Positions 11,136 to 24,156 of a stretch of DNA of 64,000 nt are shown piece after piece. The DNA lies in NCBI RefSeq assembly GCF_963583255.1, contig NC_084806.1, positions 13,988,317-14,052,316 of the forward strand, given 5' to 3'. Source of the DNA: Pyrus communis (lineage: Eukaryota > Streptophyta > Magnoliopsida > Rosales > Rosaceae). The notes beneath the pieces are model-generated. The model did no database searches. It was not told the DNA's origin and worked only from the letters and a program-made list of their open reading frames with translations. A program made the translations under genes and the position numbers. Position 1 is the first letter of the stretch; each line of letters begins with the position of its first letter.

Positions 11136-11579
11136 GTTTCCATGATCATCCTTTAAGTTTGTTTCTTCATATCTAGTTTGTATGTATTGTAGATTTCCTT
11201 TTTACTATTATTGAGATCTTCAGAGGAATACACACTTTTGCAACTTCTATCAAGATCATTTTGGTTCATAACTGTTCTAAGTTTCGGAAACATGGCTGAA
11301 CCACAAATTGGTTCATCCGGTCTGGTTCGGGTTTTTAGGCCAGTTTTCTTTGTTATGCTTCAAAGTTTCAAACCCATTTCAACTGCACTCACCAAAATCT
11401 AGAAAATTTAGAGGGTTGAATTGAATAATACTACAATTCTTTCATGTGCTTCATGGGATTTGCCTGCATACCTAACAATTCCTCTCTAAGGAAAGTAGGA
11501 AGTGATTCAAGAGCTGCATCACATTGTGCACCCTGCAAAAGTACTAGGTTCAAATCCGTTGTAACGCAATTTTTACAAC
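11136..11579. other. Unassigned spacer after the XRCC4 pseudogene
   Basis: AT-rich sequence with no supported gene. A B-box-like GGTTCAAATCC occurs at ~11548, next to the LINE fragment, but no matching A box was found. Confidence 0.35.
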
Positions 11580-12000
11580 AAACCAACATCAACATCAAAA
11601 CCTTATCTCATTAAATGAGGTCGGCTATTTGAATCTTAGAACGCCACTGTGCTCGGTTTTGTGCATAGTCTTTTGTTAGATGTGTACTCCAAATCTTATC
11701 TTAGAGTCCTTTCCAAGTCTTCCTAGGTCTTTTGCTACCCCTTTGTCCTTGAGCCTCTGTCTCATAACCACATCTTCCAACCAAAACGTCTATAGATCTT
11801 TGTTTCACATGTCCAAACCACATTAGCCATTTTCTCTGATCTTATCTTCAATTTTAGCTACTCCTACTTTACCTTGGATATCCTCATGTTAATCATGTCC
11901 TTTCTCATGTGCCACACATCCAACGAAGCATTTCCATCCCCGCTACACTCATCATGTATGTGTTGATGCTTGACCGCTCAATATTCTGTGCCTTAAAATA
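11580..12000 (-). mobile_element. 5'-truncated LINE (RTE-type) 3' fragment
   Basis: Read on the minus strand, the fragment shows the C-terminal end of a non-LTR reverse transcriptase ORF in broken frames: a MEMLRWMCGT segment, then VAKIEDKIREN, then a basic stretch resembling GRPRKTW, then a segment matching the usual NRAQWRS motif, and finally a 3' end rich in GATGTTGATGTTGG. Several stops and frameshifts are present. 5' truncation is usual for LINE insertions. Confidence 0.68.
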
Positions 12001-12249
12001 TTAATAGGTTCATTGCCGTCCTATAAAATTTCCCCTTCAACTTCAAATCTTCAAATTTATAGCGCAATATATATCCCCCAATTTGGAGGGGGTAAATGGG
12101 ACTTTCATTGACAAAAATAAAAGGATTTTAATTTGGTGGGGGTGTAAATACTAAATAGCGGATACTCGTGTTTTCCATTTTTCCCGTTAAATTTTGGTTC
12201 TCTCTGGAGCGCGCTGCGCACCTGTCATCCTGGTTAAAATCCAAACCCA

Positions 12250-12434
12250 AATCCACGTTTACTTGGACTGATAGATTGCTCCTTTTTATTTTCTCCTGCT
12301 TTTCTCTTTAAGGTTCTTCAGAACGACCTCGAACTCTTTCGTCGGTGATTTCTGCTGCGAATTACGAAAGCAACCTCCGCGCCGTTAAGACGGAGGAACA
12401 CCGTCGTACAAACCACGGATCAAGCCACTGCTGG
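12250..12434 (+). other. Probable untranslated exon 1 of the CWF19-like gene
   Basis: The GC-richer stretch with CTCTTTCGTCGGTGATTTC, ending CACTGCTG|GTAATTTT, has the look of a plant 5'-UTR exon and a good donor site. It would splice to the acceptor CCCGCAG at 14141, 58 bp upstream of the start codon. The transcription start is not visible; the upstream boundary is a guess. Confidence 0.45.
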
Positions 12435-12660
12435 TAATTTTACTTTTCTGATTTTCTGATGGAATTATATTGGTGAAGGGCCAAGAATATGTGCGATTCC
12501 AGTTATCTTATATTATTTTTTAGTTTATATTTTCAGTGTTTTCGCTTCCCCTAAACCATTCTAAATTACGCTGCCCGACCCTATCCTACATCAAATTGGT
12601 ACCAGAGCAAGGTTTACGTTCATCTAGGGTTTGAAATTTTAATTCTTGTTATTTTTTTAT

Positions 12661-13137
12661 GAGTAAACTGTCGATTTTCCCTCAACTTTCGACTTACCTC
12701 CAACCTTTTAAATTGGAAAATCAACTACTATGCTAATTCTTTTGGCCGATTTACCTGATGTTAGTTCTTCGTTCATTCCATCCAAATTTCTGTTAAATGA
12801 AAACGTGTGCACAACATGTGAGGCGAGGGAAGTTTGATCGCTTTGTTCTTTAAAATAATTGAAAATCTTAGATTTCTAAAATGTTGACCTGTGCTAATCT
12901 GTGTGATTTTATAGTTTTTGTGTCCAAAAGTCTAGCGAATTGACATTTTTGTTCTCAAAAGAGAGTCATATGGTGATAAGAATTAACTTTAATTTTTTGG
13001 AAGAAATATGTGGAAAACTAAGTAGGGGAAATTGGCCAAAAAAAATTAGTTTTAAGTCCTTGATTTTTCAATTCAAAAGTTTAGGGGTAAATCGAAAATT
13101 AGGTGAAGGTTTATGGGGGAAAATCGGAAGTTTGCTC
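12661..13137. mobile_element. MITE in intron 1 of the CWF19-like gene
   Basis: The left arm begins GAGTAAACTGTCGATTTTCCC and the right end is the inverse (GGGAAAATCGGAAGTTTGCTC). Both sides are flanked by TTTTTTAT (12653-12660 and 13138-13145). The 477 bp element has no coding capacity; the long arms suggest a Mutator-like MITE. Confidence 0.75.
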
Positions 13138-13389
13138 TTTTTTATTTCATTTCATTTTTTCGCAGGAAGATAACACTCGATTCTTATTCATAAACTAATA
13201 GTTCCTTGAAGAATTACAATGGATCTTTATAGGGGAACCAATACAAAAACAATCAGTAAAAAATTCCCAACTCTAGTAAAAGTATTCCCAGCTGAACTAA
13301 TAATTGGAATAGACAGCCCGTTCCTATTGGGATTTGGAAAACATTTCTAAATCAAATAAAACAAAAAACTAGACTGTAATCCTACTTGA

Positions 13390-13615
13390 AAATAGCCAAA
13401 TGGGAAACAGAAAGCTAAACGCTGAAGGGGTTGTCAATGATGTCCTCATCAATTTAGAACCTCTATATGGAATCAGATCTTCAACGTTAAAAGTTAAACT
13501 GAACCCCATTCATGGAGGGTATTCTAGCACATGCGTTGGAACCAACACTTTGCGAAATTTTGAAGGGTCCAGTACTACGGGCTTGTAACTTCTTTGCAAT
13601 TCCTTGATGAAATCT
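13390..13615 (-). mobile_element. Gypsy integrase C-terminal remnant in intron 1
   Basis: On the minus strand, AKKLQARSTGPFKISQSVGSNA is followed, after a gap and frameshift, by NVEDLIPYRG. This is the C-terminal part of Ty3/Gypsy integrase, where a (R)xxGP(F/Y)K motif is followed by F-N-V-x-D-L-x-P-Y. Flanking ends of the element are not recognisable. It is antisense to the host gene. Confidence 0.68.
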
Positions 13616-14201
13616 TTCCAATTTAACTCGAACCATGATTAGCAACTTTATATTGCACCAGGGTTCCTACGTCACGAAGTTTAGTGGTGTGTTGTGATGT
13701 TTTAGGACTTCTGTTTTTCAAGATTGGTTTTTCTTAAGAAGGGTTGAATATCATTAGAGCTTTGCTTACTGAGTAATCGGAGCGTATTATTTTCTGATTA
13801 AAATCCCACCACGTGAACCAATAATCATTTTTCTTTTGCCTAGTGAACCATCAAGAATTATTACATATGAACCTGCAAATATTCTAGATTCGTTGCAGAA
13901 AAATATTTCAGATTTGATTCCATGTACACTATTAACTTAAACTGGAGATTAATTTGGAGGGAAAAGAAGCTCATTATCCAAATTCAGAGTAAATTAAGTG
14001 TTAATTACAAAAAGAAATGAAGGATGAAAGGCTAAATCAAAATTTTCAAGTTTATCCCCCAAAAATTATTTATAGGGTGACATTATTTATTTTCGTCTTT
14101 GGTGGGTAACAGATCTTGCTATTCTGTTTGTGGTTGCCCGCAGGACGCTAATTGTTTGATTGTACGTACCTTGGCCGTATTGTTGGCAGTTAGTACAAAC
14201 A

Positions 14202-16982
14202 ATGCTTGCTGGAGTGAGGATCATACCCCGAGACCAGATTGATAAGGTAAATCGCATCCTTTGTTCATTCTGTTGTTTAATTTGTTGTTTTCGAGAGTAG
14301 TTTAATGTATTCTGTTATTGTTAACAGGGTGAGAATCTGAGTGCTCCTGGGAAAGAAAAACAAAAACAGAAGAAGAGGTCGGGTAATAAGGAGAATAAGT
14401 GCAGGAAGGAAAAGAAGCGCTCTCACTCTAGTAGTTCGGATGGGGAAGAGCTTGATAGGATAAAGAAGGGGTCTAAAAAAAAGTGGTATTCATCAGACGA
14501 GTATTCATCATCATCATCATATTCGTCAGGCGTTGAAAGTGAGGGAAGTTCCGACCGAGATAGAAGGAGGAGTCAGAGTAGGAAAAAAGGTAAGAGAAGT
14601 ACTGTGGATGATTCAGAGGATGAGGCCAGTTATGGGCCAAAAAGGAGATTAAGGAGGGGAAGGAAAGAATATGTATCAGAAGATCATTATTCTTCTGCTT
14701 CTGATGGTAAAGACAGTGATAGTTCTGATAGAAAAGAAAGGTGCAAAAACGGAAGTAAAAAAGACAGAAAGAAAAAGAGTAAGCGAAGGAGTCTAGGAGG
14801 CACGGGGGATGAAGAATTTACTGGTAGGTATTCTATGCTATTCTTATAAAAGATATTTTTATCTAATCATACGATCTTAACATATTCACATTCCTTTCGT
14901 CGATATGGATGGAGATAGAGAACCCAATCGTTTGAAAGATGGGGAGATTGCAAGGAAGGAATTTGGCTTAGAGTGGATGCTTAGACCTGAAGGAAAAACA
15001 GATAGAACCCCTACAGTGAATGTTGAGGAGCAGCCAAAGGAAACTCTGACTGAAGAGGTATATTTCCATCTTGTAAAGCGAGAATTTACCCTTCTAGTTC
15101 TACTAAGTTGGAGTTACAAACTAGTCCATAAAGTTTATATTATGTGGCAAATAAGTTCATGTTTGTTTTGTTTGGTGTGGTCAGAGATGGCACATGAAAA
15201 ATTATAGATTTAACCCATTGGCTTATTGGTGTAGATAAGCAATTACTATTGTCCCCAAACTAAACAGACGATTTTTTGTTTGGGAGGTTAATTGCCACAT
15301 TTTAGAGTTTAAAGACTAAAATGGACACGAGGGAACTTACTGTAGTTAAGCGCAAAGAGTTTAACCTCCTGAAAATAACAAATTGTTTTTTGCTTCTTTT
15401 TACAGAGTATTTTGTTTACTGACTACTCTTTATCTTCCCTGTGTTTTAGATAAAGGTCAATCCCAGGGAATTAAATCCATATTTAAAGGATGACGGATCG
15501 GGTTATCCAGAAGATACAGATGAACCTAAAGCTGCTGGAAACCAACTTTTGTCTTCCTCAGTTGTTGGGGATGGAGGTGCAAGTTGGAAACTAAAAGCTC
15601 TGAAGCGTGCAAAAGAGCAGGCGACTCGAGAAGGACGAAGGCTCCAGGAGGTATGCTGATATGGAACCAAAGTGGGGCGTGCCCTAACTATGTAGGGTGT
15701 TTTAGTCATATAATCTCTAGGGTTTTAGTATTTTAATATCTAGGGTTTTAGTCTGTTGATTTCCTTCTTTTATATGGACTAGGCGGAAGGGCACCTGGGA
15801 TGCATTTGGTGTGTGAGAGTTACTTGCAGAAAGAGTGTGAGAGAGAAACTATAGGAGAGTGCATGCTAGTGATATTACTCAATAACCCATAACCTTACCA
15901 AGCTTAAAGGGGGTATAATAGTAATTTTACCCTCTTTGGTTGACAAAGAGGGTTCTCTTAGTTGATAGTAATTTTCCTGTTCTGGTTTGGATTAGATTCC
16001 TAGAATAAGTTTACTTTCCTATATCCTTTAGGTTTAAATCCCCTTGTTAATCAGATTGGAATGAGGAGTTGATGAATTAAATTCTGAGAATATTTTCCTG
16101 CGAAAGGAATATGTTGGTGAGAGGCAAAGAACGGGGGAATAAATTGGTATTGAACTCGCTTCCGCTAATTTACCTGAACCCCATTTCCCAATCCCATCTT
16201 TCTAGGTCTTAGCAAGCATCACTAGTTCACAAACTACCTTGTTTTGCTTTTGGTTTTTGGTATATTTCTTTGCGCTCTAATCCTTGGTTTTTTATACAGG
16301 TTGTCGGAGAGCGTTGGGGTTCTCTTGGTCAACTGACGGTCTCTGTGGCATCTAATAAAGCTGCCCAATCTCGTGCTCATCTACAGGCCATAAGAAGTAG
16401 ACAGAAAGGGCCGAGTGAGGAACGCCAACCAGATTCCAGCAATCAAAGTGACAAGAATAATAAAAAGGTATATGGGAGAGCTCTCATTTTTTTGAAAATG
16501 CTTAAATTCAACTGTTATTGGCATTGTTTTTAACATGAGTTAAAAATTAATATTTGTGTCTTACATACTACGTGAATTTGATTTCTAGGACACTAGTCGG
16601 CACTACCTGAAGGATGTATCTTGTGGACTCCCTAAAATGAGGGAGCCTAAAGTTCAAGATAAATTTTCCTGGATAAGGCGAGGCGTTTCTACTCAGGATT
16701 CTAGTCTTTTAGCGGATTCAGTAGCTAGCATAAATAAGTTTTCAAACGATGGAAGCTTCATGTCTGAAGTTCTTCGTAAAAGGACTGATGATTTTAGTGG
16801 TCATGCTCATGAAAATATAGCAGCCACTAACAAACCAAGTGAAGCCACTAGCAAACCAAGTGAAGTGAGTGCTGCATTTCATGAACTAAGTGCGAACCAG
16901 TTGGCAGCTAAGGCTTTTCAACTCCGTATGAAAGGAAAGCTAGAAGAAGCCGAGGAACTTCTGGTAAGAAGCATACAGTATC

Positions 16983-17015
<33 letters not shown>

Positions 17016-19627
17016 AAAGATTTATGTCCTATATGCTAGTAGATTGGATTGCCCGTAGTCTTGTCGACAACATTTGAAATTAACCACCCAGTTTATTGGG
17101 CAACTTAGGATAGAAGTTGATTTCTAACTTCTGATGCAGTGGAAATTACTCTTCTAGAGTTGGGGCAATTTTGGTTCTTATCTTGGTTAGGGAATTTGCT
17201 GTCCTTTGTTTGCTGGTTTCTTTTTTCAACCACACAAAATCTTTACATCTTTGCTTGGCTTGTGTCCTGCCATTTTTGCATGCATTTATTTATTCCTAAA
17301 GAGATGCCTATGTTTCTCTCTATTGGGTTATTAAAATATTTCTTATGATTATTAATTTATAACAATGTTACCCATTTGTTTTGTAATTCCTTAGGATGCT
17401 GACAACTTGTTATTAATTGATTTTTCTTTTTGTTAATATAACAATAATATAACGATCTTTTGTTTCAGTGATTAATTGATTTTTGTTTTTGTTAATAGCA
17501 AGAAGTAGAAAACAGAAAGGCAAAGCAGGCTAGTGGAGATAATTCTGTGAGACCAGGAAATGAACAGAGCACAAGCAGGTAATGTTGTATATTCTTATTA
17601 TCTTATTTTTTTTCCTATTATTTGTGTATTGTCTAATGTTTTTTGTTGTAAATAAGAGACAATTGTGGACTAATTCTTTAAGTTATAAAAAGGAACTGTG
17701 GAGCAGAGTAGTATTTCTATTGGCAAACATGGGCCAACCCTTCTGGGTTTTTTTTTTGCAGTTGTTGAAATTGAGTATTCAGTTCTTGTCTTATCCTGTG
17801 TGCTTTTACCATTTTTTTAAACGAGTACGAGATAAAAGTTTGTAAGGATGATGAAATTGCAGTACAGAACTGTAGTGCCAAGTAGCATTTGTAACATACA
17901 TGGGCCATTTCTTACAGGTTTTGTTTTGCAATTCCTGTCGAGGAGTGTTCATTTGTTGATTGATTTCCTGTACACGGTGATTTGTTTTTCGGTCAGAATT
18001 TGGTCTAATCAGATTGCCTTTTATTTAGACATGTTATGCAGGAAATGAATCTTCGTCAGAAGAAAAAGGAGGATGATGCTGATATGCATCTAGCTCAAAG
18101 GATTACCCAGAACAAAAAATACAGTATATCTGGTCAGGCAGATGATGAATATGACTATGATGATGCTCCAAGAAAGAAGTCCAAGAAAAAGCAGGGTAGT
18201 GATCAGAAAGTCACTCAGAACAACAGTTTTGCAACTCGATTTGCAACGCAGCAGGAGAGATGTTTTTTTTGTTTTGAAAATCCGAGGAGGCCGGCGCATC
18301 TTGTTGTGGCCATAGCAAACTTCACATATTTAATGTTGCCACAGCAGCAGCCTGTTGTGCCTGGTCACTGTTGTATTTTACCAATGCAGGTACGCTTAAT
18401 TTAGTTGCTTCTCTTATGTTGTTTGTTTCAGTAGTCATTTGATAATGAGCACGAGCATTCCTTCTTTACTTTAAAGCTTTAGAAGGGAAAGTTCATTCTT
18501 TAACAAGGAATTATCATTTTCCAAATGTGAGGGTGTTGAAAAATCTACCGCCTTCAACCCAAATGAAAAAAGTGATTATTGGAACCCTTTTCAGGTTAAT
18601 GTGCAACATCCAAGTCGATTTTAATACTAGGGAATGTAAATTTAGTTTGCCCTTTTACGATTACTTCAAACAGTTTTGTTAATATGAATTTGATTCTGAT
18701 CCATATAACTCTTAACAGCATGTGGCTTCCACAAGAACTGTTGACGACGATGTGTGGCAAGAAATTCGAAATTTCAAGAAATGCCTTATTATGATGTTTG
18801 CAAAGCAAGAGAAGGAAGTAGTTTTTCTTGAAACTGTGATGGGGTTGGCTCAACAACGCCGCCACTGTATAGTTGAGTGTATTCCTATGCCCCATGAAAT
18901 TGCCAAAGAGGCTCCTCTATATTTCAAAAAGGTAATGATTGTTCTTATTTTCATTTTAAATGCTTTGATTTTCTGCTGCTTGTTTTGAAATTTTCACTTG
19001 TTTATGGAAAAATCCTCATGATTTATTCCCTTTTCCGGGAACCTGTGACGTTATTTCATGTAGGCATATCTGTGGTAGTAGATCTAGATAAATACACATA
19101 CAAGTGCATGCCCAGCGTGTAGTTTTATTCAAACACATGTATACATATAGATTTTATTAGGTTCTCAGTTGTTTCGTGTATAAAATATTCTGAACTGAAT
19201 GTTTATATACATTTTAATCTATGATGTTGAATTTAGTCCGATTTTAATTTTTCTACTCATTTAAACTAAAAATGCATAAAATTTCTCATAGGCAATTGAT
19301 GAAGCTGAAGATGAGTGGAGCCAGCACAATGCAAAGAGACTAATTGATACAAGTGTGAAGGGCTTGCGTGGGTCGATTCCAAAGGACTTTCCATACTTCC
19401 ATGTGGAGTTTGGATTGAATAAAGGGTTTGTCCACGTTATTGATGACGAACAGCAGTTCAACAGCAGTCTTGGACTGAATGTCATTAGAGGCATGCTACA
19501 ATTGCCTGAGGAAGACATGTATCGTCGCCGAAGACACGAGACGGTGGAGGCACAAAAGCAAGCGGTTAAGAGCTTCGATCAAGATTGGGCAGCTTTTGAC
19601 TGGACAAAACAGCTTCACCAATCGTAA
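14202..19627 (+). CDS. CWF19L2: CWF19-like protein 2 (spliceosome-associated, CwfJ domains)
   Basis: CWF19-like proteins act in the late spliceosome/intron-lariat complexes in the nucleus. Ten coding exons with consistent phases: 14202-14246, 14328-14823, 14915-15057, 15450-15650, 16300-16467, 16589-16963, 17499-17578, 18029-18389, 18719-18931, 19292-19627 (stop TAA). Together they give 2418 nt, 805 aa, without an internal stop. The N-terminus (MLAGVRIIPRDQIDKGENLS) leads into a long Lys/Arg/Ser-rich disordered region (exon 2). A central part follows (GLEWMLRPEGKTDRTPTVN, NPYLKDDGSGYPEDTDEP, ANQLAAKAFQLRMKGK). The C-terminus has CwfJ_C_1 with paired Cys (RCFFCFENP) and a HIT-like VPGHCCILPMQH, then CwfJ_C_2 ending DWAAFDWTKQLHQS. 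The start is the first ATG of its exon. Intron 1 hosts two transposon remnants; intron 6 has a (CT)n run. The gene looks intact. Confidence 0.95.
16983..17013 (+). repeat. (CT)n microsatellite in intron 6 of the CWF19-like gene
   Basis: A run of CT dinucleotides with one TTT interruption lies just downstream of the exon 6 donor. It can serve as a polymorphic marker. Confidence 0.9.
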
Positions 19628-20436
19628 AGCCATATTTTCCGATCATTTGCTACACAGAGTGACTTTTAAGGCGTTGGTGTATCTTGTAACCGGGTTGTTT
19701 AAGTTGCGTTTATCTTGAACCTCAGTAGATTTGGTTGCCTGTGGTTTAGAATCCTCACTGGGAAGTGGGAAGTTTCAACATTGGAACATTGTTTACGCTT
19801 TGAATATGTAGTTACAGTCTCACCTTAGCATTAAGCAGGTTTCTGCACCTTAAATTGTAATATACATGCTGATCTTGATATTTGAAGAAATTCTATTGGC
19901 TCCAAATTTTAGCATTCGGACAAACTTGTCTTGGAATGTTTTGGTTTTCGAGCTATAATTTGCTATAAACGGTCAAATTATAAACAAAATCTGCCATGTA
20001 TCATCACTAGAATGCTAAACCGGATTCCCTCTAGACACAAAAAATCTGAGGCTAAGGATCAAATGATCTGGACCATTGAAATTTGATCAAATGGCTACAA
20101 TTATTATAACTTTTAGACGGGCCCCCTGTTTGTAGCCGTTATTGATCCTATCAAAGAAAATATTGGTTGATTTTTGTTTTTTGTTTTTCTTTGAAGAAAT
20201 CTTTTCTATACAATTGATAGCGGAGGGAATTGAACATAGAACCTAAATTGCCCAGTATTGGATCAACTAGAGTTTCTCTTACCACTACAGTTTATGGGCA
20301 ATTTGGAATTACTGTTCCTAAAAAAAAAAAAACTGTTTTTACTGTGCTTTACAAACAATTAGCTATTAAATAAAGTTTTTGAACATTTGGTAGACTGTAT
20401 TTTCAAAAGAGTTATATTTTTATAAAAATTAATAAT
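19628..20436. other. 3' UTR of the CWF19-like gene and downstream spacer
   Basis: The first ~230 bp are T-rich and likely 3' UTR. From about 20040 there is a block containing GATCAAATGATCTGGACC and a partial copy GATCAAATGGCTACAA, which resembles the arm of a common rosaceous MITE. No TIR partner was found. The remainder shows nothing I can assign. Confidence 0.4.
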
Positions 20437-20717
20437 TATTGTAGGCATAATTTACTGAAACAATTATGGAGGCCATAGAGAGAGGAGGTGCGACACAGTA
20501 GAGAGAAAGAGAGAGATGTGTAATTGTGAGGTGTGTGTTAGATCATCTCATTGTGCCTTTATTTATAGTAGTAGGGAAGGTAAATTCCTTACCCCAATAA
20601 GATTACAACTCTAATAGGATAATATCTAGTCTAAGAGACATGGTAGAATCTCACAAGGATGTCTCAGATATGATAGGATTTACACGATCACATTCATAAT
20701 TTAATAAGACTGCAACA
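20437..20717 (-). repeat. 3' LTR of the Copia element
   Basis: Matches 38865-39144 in the same orientation, sharing GGCATAATTTA, TTTATTTATAGTAGTAGG and GGATTTACACGATCACATTC. It ends TGCAACA against the internal region. Confidence 0.88.
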
Positions 20718-20959
20718 CTCCCCCTTAAGTGTGTAAATACTCAACTAAATGACGCATCAAGTCTTCATTGATGAGGTAAGTACAGTTGATGAAGTCATCA
20801 GCACAATGCACGAATGTGAGTCTCAAATCAATGAAAGAATGCATAAAAGGTAAAACTCACAAAACCTCGCTATGGTAAACCCAAAGGTGGGAGAAAAACC
20901 CAGTAAAAGAGCTCTCAAGGTATGACCAGCTCAGGATGGATGCCTCGTCAAAACCTAGT

Positions 20960-21270
20960 TAGGTAGCAAAAACCTAGTGGAAAAAATCCTCCTAATCGTA
21001 GGGAAAAAGAGTACATTAAGATCAAGTGAGTATACTTCTGGATACTCCCCCTGAGTTTGACAAAACTTCCAAATGAGAACTACAAGCATTGCATATGAAT
21101 AGTTAGGAATACCAATTCCACGGATAACCTTATGGAAGGTTGACTTCGGCAGTGACATCGTATAGAGGTGGGCAAGGTTGTCTGGGATTTGCTTGCATGA
21201 CTTCAATCTCCTAATGCTTTGTTGATGTAGACGCAATATGTCTTGGCTTTGATTTCGTTGATGTATCATG
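20960..21270 (-). pseudogene. Copia RNase H C-terminal fragment
   Basis: Minus-strand frame contains LAHLYTMSLPKSTFHKVIRGIG, a degraded form of the Copia polyprotein ending (LADLFTK-LP-STF-KL-H-IGM). It continues the RNase H interrupted at ~33060 on the other side of the plastid insert. Confidence 0.72.
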
Positions 21271-21598
21271 TCTTGGTTGGGTTAATACATGTGGCATAAT
21301 CTTCATGGATCGTCATTGAGACTTAACGATGGTTGAAAACATTGTAGGTACTTCGAATATGCTCAACAAGAGATCTCAACTATGTCTCACATGTGATGTA
21401 GTGAAGTGAGGTGACTCTTGGAAGAGTTCAACTAAAATCCAAGAGAATTTTCGAATGAAGATATTTTTCATTTTTATTTCAATTTAAAAATAAAATTTAA
21501 ATTCAAATAGTGGAATTTTAAATATAAAAAAACTTTGCCGAACGATCAATAAAAAAAAAGTGATACAATTTAGTTCCTAAACTCAATTAGTAGTAGTT

Positions 21599-22540
<942 letters not shown>

Positions 22541-23057
22541 TTAAAAATCCTCGGGAACGCGGATACAAGTGGTGCATGGTTGTGCTTGTGCTGTAAGGTG
22601 TTGGGTTAAGTCCTGTAACGAGCACAACCCTCGTGTTTAGTTGCTACTATTGAGTTTGGAACCCTATGCAGATTGTTGGTGATAATCCGGAGGAAGGTGA
22701 GGATGACGTCAAGTCATCATGCCCCTTATGCCCTAGGTGACACACGTGCTACAATGGTCGGGACAAATGGTCGCGATCCCGTGAGGGTGAGCTAACTCCA
22801 AAAACCCGTCCTCAATTTAGATTGTAGGCTGCAACTTGCCTACATGAAGCCGAAATCACTAGTAATCGTCGGTCAGCCATACAACAAGGAATTCATTCTC
22901 GGGCCTTGTACACACCAGTCGTAACACTAAGGGAGCTGGCCATGCTTGAAGTCGTTACCTTAATTGCAGGGGGGCATACCGAAGGCAAAGCTAGTGACTG
23001 GAGTGAAGTCACAACAAGGTAGCCGTACTGGAAAGTGCGGCTGGATCACCTCATTTT
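22541..23057 (+). pseudogene. rrn16: 16S rRNA 3' fragment, plastid-derived
   Basis: About the last third of plastid 16S rRNA. It contains GGTGTTGGGTTAAGTCC, GATGACGTCAAGTCATCATG, GACACACGTGCTACAATGG, GGGCCTTGTACACACC and the 3' end GGCTGGATCACCTC, where the anti-Shine-Dalgarno CTCC has become CTCA. Small deletions are present (for example in the TGGTTGTGCTTGTGC segment). The 5' two thirds are absent. Confidence 0.95.
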
Positions 23058-23353
23058 CAGGGAGAGCTAATGCTTGTTGGGTATTTTGATTTGACACCAC
23101 TTCACACCCAAAAAGAAGCAAGCTATGTATGAGTTAAACTTGGAGATGAAAGTCTTTTTTCGTTTCTCGATAGTGAAATAAGACTAAGCTCATAAGCTTA
23201 TTATCCTAGGTTGGAACAAGTTGATAGAATCCCCTTTTTTTAAGTCCCCATGTCCCTCGCGTGTGACAACGTGGGGACGTAAAAAAGGAAAGATAGGGAT
23301 ATGGTTTCTCTCGATTTTGGCATAGTAGGCCCTTAATAGGAGGCCTGCACGGC

Positions 23354-24092
23354 GGGCTACTAACTCAGTGGTAGGGCACACCCTTAATAATTGCGTTGTT
23401 GTGCCTGGGCTGTGAAAGCACATGTTTAAGTTCAGCCTCAATGGGAAAATAAAACGGAGCACCTAACAATGTATCTTCATAGACCAAGAACTACGAGATC
23501 ACCCTTTTCATTTTGGGGTGACAGAGGGATCATACCATTCGAGCCTCTTTTTTCATGCTTTTCCCAGAGGTCTGGAGAAAGCTGCAATCAATAGGATTTT
23601 TCTAATCCTTCCTTCCCGAAAAGAAGAACGTGAAATTCTTTATCATTTCCACAAAGACCAGAAGGTTAGATCTAGCCGTAAGAAGAATGCTTGGCTAATA
23701 AATAACGCACTTTTTAGTCTTTGACCCCCTCAATCACTATAAACGCTCCCGATTAGTGCAATGGGATGTGTCTATTTATTTATCTCTTGACTCGAAATGG
23801 GAGCAGGTTTGAAAAAGGATTTTAGAGTGTTTAGGGTTAGGCCAGAAGGGTCTCTTAACACCTTCTTTTTTCTTCTCATCAGAGTTATTTCATAAAGACT
23901 TGCCATGGTAAGGAAGAAGGGAGGAATGAGCAGATTTAGAGAGTGCAGTACAACAGAGAGTTGTATGCTGCATTCGGGAATGATGAATCGCTCCTGAAAA
24001 GTAATTTATTGACTCTTTCCCAATTGGTTGGACCGTAGGTGCGATGATTTACTTCACGGGTCAAGTCTCTGGTTCAAGTCTAAGATGGCCCA
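23354..24092 (+). pseudogene. trnI-GAU: trnI-GAU, plastid-derived, with shortened intron
   Basis: The 37-nt 5' exon (23354-23390) and 35-nt 3' exon (24058-24092) flank a group II intron remnant. The intron should be about 950 bp but is only 667 bp: a block is missing right after the GGGCTGTGAAAGCACATG segment (~23424). Both exons carry substitutions (for example CCCCTGATAA became CCCTTAATAA), altering the anticodon loop. Confidence 0.9.
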
Positions 24093-24156
24093 GTTACTCC
24101 AAAGAAAAGAATAAAAGAACAATTTGACTCCTTCATGCACGCTCCACTTGGCTCGG

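Noticed and set aside
12596..12612. TTGGTACCAGAGCAAGG as a retrotransposon primer-binding site
   Set aside because: It resembles a methionine-tRNA primer site, but no LTR end precedes it and no gag follows; it lies in the first intron of the CWF19-like gene.
20210..20335. A further SINE on the minus strand
   Set aside because: A B-box-like GGTTCTATGTTCAATTCCC is present, but the A box is unconvincing and no tail or target duplication was found.
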